Part shown: positions 42,734 through 51,886 of the stretch, in pieces
Layout of the letters: the number at the start of each line of letters is the position of its first letter
Position numbering within the stretch: position 1 is the first letter of the stretch
Translations under genes and position numbers: made by a program
Source: Lachnospiraceae bacterium
GTDB lineage: Bacteria > Bacillota > Clostridia > Lachnospirales > Lachnospiraceae
DNA length: 64,000 nt
Assembly: GCA_024682835.1 (NCBI GenBank)
Contig: JAIKYU010000099.1
Location: 59,850 to 123,849 of the forward strand
Reading direction: 5' to 3'
The notes under the pieces: model-generated
What the model was told of the DNA's origin: nothing
Databases searched by the model: none
The model's input: only the letters and a program-made list of their open reading frames with translations

Positions 42734-44252
42734 TTGTCGCCTCCAACTCAAACCAGAATTCTACACCGTTATCATAATCAATCACCCCGTATCCGCGGTG
42801 AAGGGTCTCCATAATGGCCTTCACGATCGACAGGCCGATTCCGCTTCCGCCGTCGTCTCTGGTTCTGGCCTTATCCACCTTGTAAAACTTATCCCAGATC
42901 TGCCCCATGCTCTCCGGCGGGATCGGTTCTCCCGTGTTGAAGACGGAGATCCTTACGGTTTCCTCCTCCCGGCGCTCCATGCGCACCTCCAGGATTTTTT
43001 CCCCGTCGAGGTGCTTCAGGGCATTGCCGACATAATTCTGCAGCACCGTCTCCACCATGAATTCATCCGCCCAGACGTAGACGGGCGGATAGTCCTCCAT
43101 CCGCACATTCGCACCGGCCTTCTGAATCAGGAGCTGCGCCGAGCGGAGATAATTGCGGATCAGCTCCGTGATATCAAACCGCGTAAAGTTCATGGGATTT
43201 TCACCGGATTCCAGATGAGAGAGCGTCAGAAGCTCCTTTACAAGACGGTTCATCTTCCCCGCCTCATCGAGAATCACCCGACAGTATTCCTGTCTGCTCT
43301 CCTCGTCATCCGTCACCCCTTCCACGAGGCCCTCCGCATATCCCTGGATGAGCGCGATGGGGGTCTTCAGTTCATGCGAGACATCGGAAACAAAGGTCCT
43401 GCGTTCCGCGTCGATCTCCTCCTTTTTCTCTATGTCCCGAAGAAGCTTCGTGTTGGCGGTCTTCAGTTCGGAAATGGTCTGCTCCAGCGCGGAGGACAGC
43501 TCATTGAGATTTTCCCCGAGAAGATCCAGCTCATTTCCCGTCCGATCCGAATACTTCGCCTCAAAATTCAGCTTTTTCATTTCCTCGGACAGCGCGGTGA
43601 GCCTGGTGACAGGTCTGGTCATCCGTCCGGTGATAAAGAAGATCAGAATCGCGCCGAGCGCAGCCGAAAAGAGTCCCGCGGCGATCATAAAGCGGCTGCT
43701 TAAGGCTGCCGACACGTCAATGCTGTCCAGGGGGCTCTCGATCATACACATGTTTCCGTTATCCAGATAGCCCCAGAGAATCAGATACTGGGTGCCGGAC
43801 TGCCGGTAGTTTTCTTTTTGCAGTGTATAAGTGTTCGTTTTTTCGATAACATCCACATCGGCATAACTGTCCTCGTGCCCGAGGATATGGTTCCACAGAA
43901 GCACGGCCATACGCTCCGTGTCATCGACGGCCGATGATTTGACCGTCTGCGATTCGCCATCGAGAATCAGCAGCCGGATTTCATATTGCGTGCTGATTTT
44001 CGACAGCTCCGCATCGAAGGCGCTGCTTGCAATCTCCCCGCGCATAAGCGACGTGTTGACACCCTTCCAGGCGCCGCGAACCGCTTCCGTACGCTTCCGG
44101 AGATAGTACGGAAGAAGCAGCAGGCTGTTCGCCAGTATGCAGAGTATGATCGTGCAGGCCATGATTGCAAGAAAGATCAGGGTAAACTGTCTTCTGATTG
44201 ATCCTGTGCGTCGTCTGTCCGATGGTTTCGTGGTTTTGGAATGTGTGATCAT
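42720..44252 (-). CDS. Transmembrane sensor histidine kinase (no adjacent response regulator)
   Basis: The 510-aa protein has TM1 (about 22-50), a ~140-residue extracytoplasmic sensor region, TM2 (about 195-215, ending FITGRMTRP), HAMP, then a HisKA domain with FVSDVSHELKTPIALIQGYAEGL and an HATPase with NYVGNALKHL (N box) and DDGGSGIGLSIVKAIM (G box). It looks fully functional. Such kinases normally follow an OmpR-type regulator gene, but upstream lies an EF-G paralogue and a terminator. Its end overlaps the GH74-LacI-GGDEF start, implying joint expression. The ATG at 44252 is favoured by AAGGGA plus alignment; the track start 36 codons upstream reads non-protein-like Arg/Pro-rich sequence. 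Confidence 0.92.
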   Translation of the reverse strand: MITHSKTTKPSDRRRTGSIRRQFTLIFLAIMACTIILCILANSLLLLPYYLRKRTEAVRGAWKGVNTSLMRGEIASSAFDAELSKISTQYEIRLLILDGESQTVKSSAVDDTERMAVLLWNHILGHEDSYADVDVIEKTNTYTLQKENYRQSGTQYLILWGYLDNGNMCMIESPLDSIDVSAALSSRFMIAAGLFSAALGAILIFFITGRMTRPVTRLTALSEEMKKLNFEAKYSDRTGNELDLLGENLNELSSALEQTISELKTANTKLLRDIEKKEEIDAERRTFVSDVSHELKTPIALIQGYAEGLVEGVTDDEESRQEYCRVILDEAGKMNRLVKELLTLSHLESGENPMNFTRFDITELIRNYLRSAQLLIQKAGANVRMEDYPPVYVWADEFMVETVLQNYVGNALKHLDGEKILEVRMERREEETVRISVFNTGEPIPPESMGQIWDKFYKVDKARTRDDGGSGIGLSIVKAIMETLHRGYGVIDYDNGVEFWFELEATNADQ

Positions 44253-44366
44253 CCTGTTTCCCTTATCATGTGATGCCCACGGATTGCTTCGTTGCAGCGC
44301 AAAGCTTCGCTTCGGTCGGCGCAGAACCGGGATCCACCGGATCTCGTGCGCCCTCATCATTACGTG

Positions 44367-44398
44367 AAACCCGGATACGATATTTCGTATCCGGGTTT
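44367..44398. terminator. Perfect 14-bp hairpin terminator after the EF-G paralogue
   Basis: AAACCCGGATACGA / TCGTATCCGGGTTT with a 4-nt loop. It is a perfect inverted repeat with A/T flanks, located between the EF-G-like gene and the kinase gene. The remaining ~110 nt between hairpin and kinase start contain no recognisable gene; the kinase promoter must be there. Confidence 0.85.
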
Positions 44399-44475
44399 AA
44401 GCTTAATCGTTATTCACTGCTGATCTTTGTCCGTTCAGACTGCAGCAGGCTTTAGACAAGCCGTACATAAGGAGA

Positions 44476-46566
44476 TCAATCCTCCGCGTTGGCCTCTGCC
44501 ACCTTCGCCGCTCTCGCCGTGACCTCGCGCTCCTGGATGTCCGTCGGCGTCTGCTCATAGCGGGCAAATTCGTAGGAATAGTCGCCGGTGCCGCCCGAGA
44601 GGGAACGAAGCGTCGTGCAGTAGCCGTACAGTTCCATCTCCGGCACATCGGCCTCGATGGTCTGCTTGCCGCCGCCGATGGGATTCATGCCGGTCACACG
44701 TCCCCTGCGTTTGTTGAGATCACCCATGACGTCGCCGGTGTAGCTGTCCGGCACGGTGACCTTGAGGGACACGATGGGCTCCAACAGAACCGGTCCCGCT
44801 TCCAGGAAGCCCTTCTTGAAGGCCTGAGAGGCTGCGACCTTGAATGCCATTTCGGAGGAATCCACCGGATGGTAGGATCCGTCGTAGAGCACTGCCTTTA
44901 CGCCGACCACGGGATAGGCCGCCAGAGGTCCGCGCTGACAGGATTCATTGATACCCTTTTCGACCGCGGGGAAGAAATTCTTCGGCACAGTGCCGCCCAC
45001 GACCTCCTGTTCGAAGACATAGGGTGCCTGATCATCCCCGGAGGGAGAGAAACGGATCTTGACGTGTCCGTACTGGCCATGTCCGCCGGTCTGCTTTTTA
45101 TACTTGTACTCCACGTCGGAATTCTTGCGGATCGTCTCACGGAATGCCACCTTGGGCTTGGTGAGGTCGATGCCGACCTTATACTCGGAGAGGAGCTTGG
45201 CCACGACCACCTCAAGATGCAGGTCGCCGATGCCGTAGATGAGGGTCTGGCGGTTTAAGCCGTCGTTGACAACCTTTAAGGTCTGATCCTCCGCGCACAT
45301 CTTGGCAAGGGACTGGGCAATCTTGTCGATGTCCGCCTTGTTCTGTGCGTGATAACGCATGGCCGTGTAGGGCGTGGAGATATCCATCTTGGCATACTGG
45401 ACCGGCGTTGCCTTGGTTGAGAGGGTGTCTCCTGTGGAGGCGTCACTCTTCTGAAGCGCACCGAGATCGCCTGCGTGCAGCTCGCTGATTTCCGTCGGCT
45501 TGTTGCCCTGCAGAATGTAGAGCTTGCCGATCTTGCCCTCCTGATTCTTGTTGGTGTTGTACATCACGTCGTCGGACTTGATGACGCCGGACCGGACCTT
45601 GATCAGCGAATACTTGCCGATGAAGGGATCCATCATGGTCTTGAAGACGAAGGCAGTCTTCGGCTTGGAGAAGTCAAAATTGGCCTCGAAGATCTCGTTG
45701 GTGTTGGTGTTGATGCCGCTCATCTTGCGGTTTTCCGGGCTCGGCATGTATTTGACGATGTCGTCAAGCAGCGTGTACACGCCCTGGCAGAGGGTACTGG
45801 AGCCCATCTCCATCGGAACGACGGAGCCGTCGCACACGCTGGCGCGCAACGCCGCACGGATCTCCGCTTCGGAGAAGGTCTCTCCTGCGAAGTAGCGGTC
45901 CATGAATTCCTCGCTGGTCTCCGCCACCGACTCCATCAGGGTGTCGCGGTACTCGGAAAGATTGTCCCTGCTGTAATCGGGCATCTCGATCTCTTTGACA
46001 TCCTTGCCTTCCCAGCGAAGCGCTTTTTCCTGGATGACATTGACGTAACCCACAAACTTCTCGTTTTCACGGATCGGGAAGTTGAAAGGCGCAAGCATCT
46101 TGCCGTACTTGTCCTTCAGCGCTTCCACGACATTTTTAAAGGAGGCGTCGTCGATATCCATATCGGACACATAGATCATCCGCGGGATGTGATACTTTTC
46201 GCAGAGCTCCCAGGCGCGTGTCGTGCCGACCTCGACGCCGGCCTTGCCGGAGACGACGATGATGGCGCCGTCCGCGACGCTGATGGCTTCCTCCACCTCA
46301 CCGATAAAATCAAAGTAGCCGGGGGTGTCCAGGAGATTGATCTTGACACCCTCCCACTCAATCGGCACCACCGAGGTGCTGATTGAGATCTGGCGTTTCT
46401 GCTCTTCCTTGTCAAAGTCGCTCACGGTGTTGCCATCCGCAACCTTGCCCATGCGGGAGGTCACACCCGCAAGATACGCCATTGATTCCGTGAGCGTTGT
46501 CTTACCGCTGCCGCCGTGCCCCAAAAGAACTACGTTGCGAATTTTGTCGGTCGTGTAAACGTTCAT
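44476..46566 (-). CDS. EF-G paralogue (FusA2/EF-G-II type translational GTPase)
   Basis: The 696-aa protein has all five EF-G domains, but the P-loop reads GHGGSGKTTL instead of GHVDAGKTT, and the switch II region is LLDTPGYFDFIGEV. These are features of the EF-G-2/FusA2 subgroup rather than the main elongation factor. It ends with an acidic tail (KVAEANAED). The subgroup's role is poorly understood: alternative translocation or ribosome recycling under stress has been proposed. The start at 46566 (MNVYTTDKIRN) has GGAGG upstream. It has its own promoter, divergent from the SDR gene. Confidence 0.9.
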   Translation of the reverse strand: MNVYTTDKIRNVVLLGHGGSGKTTLTESMAYLAGVTSRMGKVADGNTVSDFDKEEQKRQISISTSVVPIEWEGVKINLLDTPGYFDFIGEVEEAISVADGAIIVVSGKAGVEVGTTRAWELCEKYHIPRMIYVSDMDIDDASFKNVVEALKDKYGKMLAPFNFPIRENEKFVGYVNVIQEKALRWEGKDVKEIEMPDYSRDNLSEYRDTLMESVAETSEEFMDRYFAGETFSEAEIRAALRASVCDGSVVPMEMGSSTLCQGVYTLLDDIVKYMPSPENRKMSGINTNTNEIFEANFDFSKPKTAFVFKTMMDPFIGKYSLIKVRSGVIKSDDVMYNTNKNQEGKIGKLYILQGNKPTEISELHAGDLGALQKSDASTGDTLSTKATPVQYAKMDISTPYTAMRYHAQNKADIDKIAQSLAKMCAEDQTLKVVNDGLNRQTLIYGIGDLHLEVVVAKLLSEYKVGIDLTKPKVAFRETIRKNSDVEYKYKKQTGGHGQYGHVKIRFSPSGDDQAPYVFEQEVVGGTVPKNFFPAVEKGINESCQRGPLAAYPVVGVKAVLYDGSYHPVDSSEMAFKVAASQAFKKGFLEAGPVLLEPIVSLKVTVPDSYTGDVMGDLNKRRGRVTGMNPIGGGKQTIEADVPEMELYGYCTTLRSLSGGTGDYSYEFARYEQTPTDIQEREVTARAAKVAEANAED

Positions 46567-46622
46567 CCTGATCCTCCAATCCTTGTGGTTTGTTTTTTCG
46601 GCCCAAGCCGAAACCATTGACA

Positions 46623-46651
46623 ATTTTACCAAAAATCAGACGACAATACAA
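46623..46651 (-). promoter_or_regulatory. Promoter of the EF-G paralogue
   Basis: On the minus strand TTGTAT and TAAAAT are separated by 17 nt, about 55 nt upstream of the start codon. Confidence 0.65.
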
Positions 46652-46681
46652 GAAATTTTTGGTGAATAGTGACAAAAAGCT

Positions 46682-46710
46682 TTGCAATTCACGGCCATAT
46701 CCTCTATACT
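46682..46710 (+). promoter_or_regulatory. Promoter of the SDR gene
   Basis: TTGCAA and TATACT separated by 17 nt, about 70 nt upstream of the SDR start codon and divergent from the EF-G promoter. Confidence 0.7.
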
Positions 46711-46785
46711 GTTTGATGAGCCAAAAACATGTGCACAGTCTTCTGAACTTATGTGTACAATCACCAGAAAGGAGTTTTTCCAGTT

Positions 46786-47547
46786 ATGGCAAAGACAGCA
46801 ATTATCACCGGAGGATCCAGAGGCATCGGCGAGGCCATGAGCAAGATGCTCGGCAAGCTCGGCTACAACGTCGTGATCAACTACAGAAGCGACAGTTCCA
46901 AGGCCTTATCCGACACCATCGCAGACAGCCTGAAGAAAGAATACGGTGTGGAGACGGAGGTGGTTCGCGCAGACGTCAGCAGGTATGAGGACTGCGAAGC
47001 CCTCGTCAAGGCGACCATCGACCGTTTCGGCGAAAACATCGACGTGCTGGTCAACAACGCCGGCATCACCAACAACTGCAACTGGATCGACATCAAGCGC
47101 GAGGATTATGAAAACGTCATCAACACGAACCTGATGAGCTTCCTTCATATGACCCATCTCGTGCTGCCTCACATGATCAACCACAGCTCCAAGGAAGCGG
47201 ACAAGCAGTGCTGCATCGTCAACACCTCCTCCGTCGGCGGCCTCACGGGCGTGATCAACCAGGCAGATTACTGCGCTTCCAAGTCCGGCATCATCGGTCT
47301 GACCAGAGCGCTGGCCCTTGAGTTTGCCGGCCGCGGTGTGCGTGTCAACGCGATTGCCCCCGGCATGATCATGACCGACATGCTCCGCGGCGTCAACCAG
47401 GATGAGCTGAACGCCCTGGCCGGCACCATTCCGCAGGGCTTCATCGGTGACGTGGCCGACATCTCCGGCGCGCTGGAATTCATTCTGACGGCGCCCTATC
47501 TCACCGGTCAGGTCATTTCTCCCAACGGCGGATTTGTCCTTCAGTAA
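46786..47547 (+). CDS. SDR-family 3-oxoacyl-ACP / acetoacetyl-CoA reductase-like
   Basis: The 253-aa short-chain dehydrogenase has the NADP-binding TGGSRGIGEA, VNNAGIT, and the catalytic Ser-Tyr-Lys set (NTSSVGG; DYCASKSG). AIAPGMIMTDM follows the FabG/PhaB pattern. It likely reduces a 3-oxoacyl thioester with NADPH; FabG versus PhaB-like function cannot be decided. It stands alone, outside a fatty-acid operon. GAAAGGAG precedes the ATG at 46786; the earlier in-frame start in the track is not supported. Confidence 0.86.
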   Translation: MAKTAIITGGSRGIGEAMSKMLGKLGYNVVINYRSDSSKALSDTIADSLKKEYGVETEVVRADVSRYEDCEALVKATIDRFGENIDVLVNNAGITNNCNWIDIKREDYENVINTNLMSFLHMTHLVLPHMINHSSKEADKQCCIVNTSSVGGLTGVINQADYCASKSGIIGLTRALALEFAGRGVRVNAIAPGMIMTDMLRGVNQDELNALAGTIPQGFIGDVADISGALEFILTAPYLTGQVISPNGGFVLQ

Positions 47548-47562
47548 AACCGGACACAAAGT

Positions 47563-47595
47563 CCCCCGGCTGTTTCTCACAGCCGGGGGATTTTT
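47563..47595 (+). terminator. Intrinsic terminator of the SDR gene
   Basis: CCCCCGGCTGT / ACAGCCGGGGG (11 bp, 5-nt loop) followed by ATTTTT, 15 nt after the stop codon. Confidence 0.92.
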
Positions 47596-47700
47596 CATGA
47601 TGGTATGCTTTTCTGTTCAGTGCATAGACACGCACATGCTTTCGCCGCAAGCGGTCTGCAGCCAGATTTTTCAGAAGTGTGGTCAGAGCGGCATCTGCCC

Positions 47701-48996
47701 TTACTCTTTGATTCCCTTAAGCGCCTGCGTCAGATCCTCAATCAGATCCGCCGCGTCCTCCAGTCCGCAGGACATGCGCACCAGTCCGGCAGGGATTCCC
47801 GCCGCGGTCAGCTGTTCGTCATTCATCTGCCTGTGCGTTGAGGTAGCCGGATTCAGACAGCAGCTTCTCGCATCCGCCACATGGGTCTCGATGGCAGCGA
47901 TCTTCAGCCGTTTCATAAAGGCTTCCGCGGCTTTTCTCCCGCCTTTGAGTTCGAAGGAAACGACGCCGCAGCCGCCGTCGGGCAGATACTTTTGAGCCAG
48001 AGCGTGATACGGATCTGTCGGAAGACCGGAAAAATGAACCGTTTCCACTTCCGTCCTGCCGGAGAGGAATTCCGCCACGGCCTGTCCGTTTTCCGCGTGC
48101 CGCTTCATCCGCACATGCAGCGATTCCAGACCGAGATTGAGATAAAAGGCATGCTGCGGGGACTGGATGCAGCCGAAATCCCGCATGAGCTGTGCCGTAC
48201 ATTTGGTGATAAAGGCACCCTCCCTGCCGAATTTTTCCGCATAGGTGATCCCGTGATAGGATTCGTCCGGCGTGGTGAGGCCCGGGAAGAGCTCCGCGTG
48301 CGCCATCCAGTCAAATCTGCCGGAATCGACAATCGCTCCGCCCACTGCCGTTCCGTGGCCGTCCATATATTTTGTTGTGGAATGGGTGACGATGTCCGCC
48401 CCCCATTCGATGGGTCTGCAGTGCACCGGCGTGGGGAAGGTGTTGTCCACGATGAGGGGCACCCCGTGATCATGCGCCGCTTTGGCAAACTTTTCAATAT
48501 CCAGTACCGTCAGTGCGGGATTGGCGATCGTCTCGCCGAAAACCGCGCGGGTGTTGTCCTGAAACGCCGCATTCAACTCGTCTTCCGTGCAGTCAGGCGA
48601 AACAAAGGTCACATCGATCCCCATTTTCTTCATCGTCACGGAAATCAGATTGAAGGTGCCGCCGTAGATCGATGAAGAGGAAACAATGTGGCTTCCGCAT
48701 TCACAGATATTGAACAGGGCAAAGAAATTCGCCGCCTGCCCGGAGCTGGTGAGCATGCCGGCCGCACCGCCCTCCAGCTCGGCGATCTTGGCCGCCACAT
48801 AATCATTCGTCGGGTTCTGCAGCCTCGTGTAGAAATATCCGGTGGCCTCCAGGTCAAACAGCTTTCCCATGTCCTCGCTGGTGTCATACTTGAAGGTGGT
48901 GGACTGCACGATGGGTATCTGTCTTGGCTCTCCGTTGCCCGGCCTGTACCCCGCCTGCACACACCTGGTACCGATTCGCAGATGATTGTCTTTCAT
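47701..48996 (-). CDS. O-acetylhomoserine sulfhydrylase-type PLP enzyme (MetY family)
   Basis: Probably makes homocysteine from O-acetylhomoserine and sulfide. The 431-aa Cys/Met-metabolism PLP enzyme has YFYTRLQNPTND, TSSGQAANFF, the cofactor Asp segment VDNTFPTPVHCRPIEWGAD and the PLP lysine in THSTTKYMDGHG. The C-terminal STHRQM segment is typical. At ~430 aa it fits MetY rather than MetB/MetC (~380 aa). No riboswitch is visible in the short upstream gap (69 nt). GGAAAGGAG precedes the start. Confidence 0.9.
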   Translation of the reverse strand: MKDNHLRIGTRCVQAGYRPGNGEPRQIPIVQSTTFKYDTSEDMGKLFDLEATGYFYTRLQNPTNDYVAAKIAELEGGAAGMLTSSGQAANFFALFNICECGSHIVSSSSIYGGTFNLISVTMKKMGIDVTFVSPDCTEDELNAAFQDNTRAVFGETIANPALTVLDIEKFAKAAHDHGVPLIVDNTFPTPVHCRPIEWGADIVTHSTTKYMDGHGTAVGGAIVDSGRFDWMAHAELFPGLTTPDESYHGITYAEKFGREGAFITKCTAQLMRDFGCIQSPQHAFYLNLGLESLHVRMKRHAENGQAVAEFLSGRTEVETVHFSGLPTDPYHALAQKYLPDGGCGVVSFELKGGRKAAEAFMKRLKIAAIETHVADARSCCLNPATSTHRQMNDEQLTAAGIPAGLVRMSCGLEDAADLIEDLTQALKGIKE

Positions 48997-49065
48997 TGAT
49001 GACTGCTCCTTTCCTGTATCCTTGCATACACGATGATATTCGTAATCAAAATGAGTCGCCGTTTA

Positions 49066-49272
49066 TCATTTGGTTTCTGCGGTCTCCTCATTGATGATCT
49101 GAAGGGTTTTTTCCACGCCCTCGAGATGGCGGCTGCACTGTACGGCCAGCTCCGCCCCCTCCCTGTAGAGCTCCATGGAGGCTTTCAGCTCGATATCCTT
49201 TGCTGACAGACTCTTATTGATCTCCTCCAGGCGGTTTAATGCCTCGTCTACATTAAATTCCTTCTCTTCCAT
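49066..49272 (-). CDS. xseB: Exodeoxyribonuclease VII small subunit
   Basis: The 68-aa XseB homologue has the family pattern FNVDEALNRLEEINKSL and ELKASMELYREGAELAVQC. It binds the large subunit encoded just upstream (50 nt gap). Length is typical. Confidence 0.94.
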   Translation of the reverse strand: MEEKEFNVDEALNRLEEINKSLSAKDIELKASMELYREGAELAVQCSRHLEGVEKTLQIINEETAETK

Positions 49273-49322
49273 TCTTTCTTCCTTTGTCCTGTCTGACCTT
49301 CACGTATCGGGTGTATGTCCCG

Positions 49323-50918
49323 TCACTCGCTGCCACCGGCGTTCAAAACGGTTTCTGATTTTCTGACCGCCGTCACCCGCGCGTCGATCTCACCGTCATG
49401 GATGACCACTGAAAAGGGATCTCCGACAGCAAGCAGGTCGACACCGGTCACCGGGCTGCCCTTTGCGGAAAGATAACCGAAGCCTCTGACCAGCTTGGCC
49501 GTAGGCGAGAGTCCGTGAAGATTTGCGATCAGCACCTCGCATCTGCGTCTTTTTTCCGCGTAGATCTGGTCCATTCTGCCGCGCATCCGTTCCTTGGCGA
49601 TCTCAAGGCGGTTCTTTCTCTCCTTAAGCCTTGCTTCCGGACTGTTCTTCTCAAGCTCTGCCTGCAGTCTGTCAAGACGCATCCGCTTCTCCCTGAGGGA
49701 GCGCCATGCCTTTTCCGCAATCTGCTCCTTCAGTTCCCGTACTCTGCGGATCTCGGACATCACGTCGAAAATCACATGCTGCGCTGCATCCGTCGGCGTC
49801 GCGACCCGTAAATCCGCCACACCATCCACCAGAGGGGTGTGGCCTTCATGTCCCACCGCTGAAACAATCGGTGTCTTCGCAGCAAACACGGTCCGCACCA
49901 GCGCTTCATCGTCATAGACCAGGAGTTCTTCATCCGAACCGCCGCCGCGGCCGACGATAATGACGTCCGTCTGTGCACGGTCCAGCTGTCTGATGCCCTC
50001 GATGATCGATTCGACCGCACGCACACCCTGCACCTGCACATGATACAGGATGAGCTGGACATACGGATTTCTCTCTCCGGCTACCTTACAGATATCCCTG
50101 ATCGCCTGACCGTTCTTTGAGGTTACGATGCCGACTCTGCCGGCATGCCTGGGAATCTCCTTGTGATGGCTGATGTCAAAGAGGCCTTCGTTTTGAAGCT
50201 TTGCCTTTAACTGCTCATATTTGAGCTTTGCATCGCCGTCGCCCAGATTCAGAATCCGGGAGACATGGATTTTGGACGTGCCGAAGGGCTCATAGAATTC
50301 AAAGCTCCCTCTTACCGCAACTTCCTGTCCCTTCTTTAACGTGAAGGAAAGGGCTGCGGCCGCATCCCTTTCCCACAGAAAACAGGAAATCCTTGCATGT
50401 TCATCCTTGATGTCAAAATAGTAATGAGTCGTGTGACCGTTGTAGTTGGTCACCTCCCCCTTCACCCAGAAATCCCGAAAGCAGGGAATCCCCGCCATGG
50501 TGCTTCCGATCATCTCGTTGAGCTTCGAGACGGTCATGCACGCGGGCTCATCCGAAGCGTCCTCTGCGGTTCCATTTCCGGAAGAAGGTTTCCTGTCTCC
50601 GGCCGGCTGACTACCGGAAACAGGAGCCATTTCTCCGAAGGTTCCGCTCTGGGTAGAAAACGCGCCTGCCACGGGCTGACCGGTGACAGCCGCATCCGTT
50701 CCGCCGGGTTTAGACAGTCCCCGATTGACAGGCGCATACCCGATAAACCTGGCATATTTATGCCCGGCTCTGCTGAGCGTCATCTCGAATTCGACTTCGT
50801 TTCCGATTGCATTCCGGATCGAAGGCAGGCCGTAGAGCTTTCTTGAGCCCTGCTCCGAACGGATCCAGACGACATGCCTGCCGTTTTCTTCCGTAATGCT
50901 TTCTATGACTCCCCGCAT
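49323..50918 (-). CDS. xseA: Exodeoxyribonuclease VII large subunit with extra N-terminal domain
   Basis: Catalytic subunit of the ssDNA exonuclease. The canonical protein begins at about residue 127 (MTVSKLNEMIGSTMAGIPCFRDFWVKGEVTNY, OB fold), followed by the catalytic domain (GIVTSKNGQAIRDI, VGRGGGSDEELLVYDD, SAVGHEGHTPLVDGVADLRVATP) and the coiled-coil region. The first ~60 residues (GVIESITEENGRHVVWIRSE ... KYARFIGYAPV) form a distinct small beta-rich domain joined by a ~65-residue Gly/Ser/Pro linker. The ATG at 50918 has only a weak SD, but an internal start at residue 128 has none better. The extension is unusual for XseA. Confidence 0.9.
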   Translation of the reverse strand: MRGVIESITEENGRHVVWIRSEQGSRKLYGLPSIRNAIGNEVEFEMTLSRAGHKYARFIGYAPVNRGLSKPGGTDAAVTGQPVAGAFSTQSGTFGEMAPVSGSQPAGDRKPSSGNGTAEDASDEPACMTVSKLNEMIGSTMAGIPCFRDFWVKGEVTNYNGHTTHYYFDIKDEHARISCFLWERDAAAALSFTLKKGQEVAVRGSFEFYEPFGTSKIHVSRILNLGDGDAKLKYEQLKAKLQNEGLFDISHHKEIPRHAGRVGIVTSKNGQAIRDICKVAGERNPYVQLILYHVQVQGVRAVESIIEGIRQLDRAQTDVIIVGRGGGSDEELLVYDDEALVRTVFAAKTPIVSAVGHEGHTPLVDGVADLRVATPTDAAQHVIFDVMSEIRRVRELKEQIAEKAWRSLREKRMRLDRLQAELEKNSPEARLKERKNRLEIAKERMRGRMDQIYAEKRRRCEVLIANLHGLSPTAKLVRGFGYLSAKGSPVTGVDLLAVGDPFSVVIHDGEIDARVTAVRKSETVLNAGGSE

Positions 50919-50957
50919 CGAATTCTCTTACCGGAATGTGCCGTCCGCGGATCGCTC

Positions 50958-51596
50958 TCAGATGGTGGAATAGCCGAAGCCGTTGCAGATAGCATCTACC
51001 GGAACACCGGCCTTACAAAGCGGGCAGTTTTCCGGCTTGTGGCTCGCATAATCGGGCAGATCGTGGACCGTGTACAGTGCGCGGATCGGCGTGTCGTCGA
51101 TATGGGTGGCCTGGGAGTAGATCGCGGAAATACCTACGGTCTGTCCCTGGTAGTAGCGCACCGAGCGGATGGCGCTCTGCAGCGTCGAACCCGTGGTCGC
51201 CGTGTCAATCAGGATGAGCACGTGCTTGCCTTTGATCATGTGCTGGTTGTTTTCACGAAACATCATCTGTCCGCTGTTGTTGTACTCCGGGCTGGTGATG
51301 TACATCGTCTTATGGGAATTGGCCGAGATAATTCCCGCCATGGTGAGCTTGTTGGCCAGATAGGAGCCGACCACCTCCATGCCGTTTAAGCAGAGGATTG
51401 TGTCGATCACATCGGAGGCCAGATACATTTCCGCCATCTCCTCGCCGGTGGCTCTCGCCTCGCGCTGTCTGGACTTCATATCCGTCAGATCCATGTAGTA
51501 ATTGACGTGGGAATTGGGTGTGATGAAGTGTCCCGGAACGTAGCGGAGCACCACATCCTTGTTGCGACTGTAGTCGATCTTTTTGTAATCCTGCAT
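50958..51596 (-). CDS. Phosphoribosyltransferase-family protein (OPRTase-like)
   Basis: The 212-aa protein has a type I PRTase core; the PRPP loop reads HVLILIDTATTGSTLQSA in place of the usual VDDVxTTG, so its acidic pair is altered. The C-terminus carries CPLCKAG, a possible half zinc site. It resembles proteins annotated as orotate phosphoribosyltransferase-like in Clostridia, but no pyrimidine genes are nearby and the true substrate is unknown. It is preceded by its own promoter and is divergent from the SGNH-like gene. Confidence 0.72.
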   Translation of the reverse strand: MQDYKKIDYSRNKDVVLRYVPGHFITPNSHVNYYMDLTDMKSRQREARATGEEMAEMYLASDVIDTILCLNGMEVVGSYLANKLTMAGIISANSHKTMYITSPEYNNSGQMMFRENNQHMIKGKHVLILIDTATTGSTLQSAIRSVRYYQGQTVGISAIYSQATHIDDTPIRALYTVHDLPDYASHKPENCPLCKAGVPVDAICNGFGYSTI

Positions 51597-51681
51597 GTCT
51601 CTCCTCCTTTATCGTTCGGATACGCTGCGCTTATCGCGCGGATGCCGGTCGATCGGACGGCCGGTTCCAGAATTCATATTT

Positions 51682-51710
51682 ATTATACCAGAATTCGCGA
51701 TGTGTGACAA
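51682..51710 (-). promoter_or_regulatory. Promoter of the phosphoribosyltransferase gene
   Basis: On the minus strand TTGTCA and TATAAT are separated by 17 nt. The 290-nt divergent gap holds this promoter, the opposite one at 51818, and no gene that I can see. Confidence 0.8.
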
Positions 51711-51817
51711 ACCCGAATCAGCCTTGCTCAAATCCCCATCGGCAGGAAAAAAGCTCATGGACATGATCCACCATGCAGCAGGTGCGTGTCCCGGGGAGAA
51801 ACCTGAACGGATACAGA

Positions 51818-51847
51818 TTGACAGTCCGGTTGGGTAGGAAATATAAT
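51818..51847 (+). promoter_or_regulatory. Perfect SigA promoter of the SGNH-like gene
   Basis: TTGACA and TATAAT separated by 18 nt, about 33 nt upstream of the predicted start of transcription-to-ATG leader. Both hexamers match consensus exactly. Confidence 0.85.
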
Positions 51848-51886
51848 CGAAAATATCAGTAATCCAAGTTTCAAATGAGGTTTTCC

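Noticed and set aside
38387-42751. Treating the GH74 and LacI-GGDEF parts as two genes
   Set aside because: No stop codon, SD or suitable start was seen near the junction (about residues 800-820); the frame is continuous.
44253-44366. Extra N-terminal codons of the histidine kinase (track start 44360)
   Set aside because: The translated stretch is Arg/Pro/Trp-rich without hydrophobic or domain features and begins next to a terminator hairpin; the ATG at 44252 fits better.
48997-49065. SAM or S-box riboswitch in front of the MetY-type gene
   Set aside because: Only 69 nt are available and no S-box core is visible.
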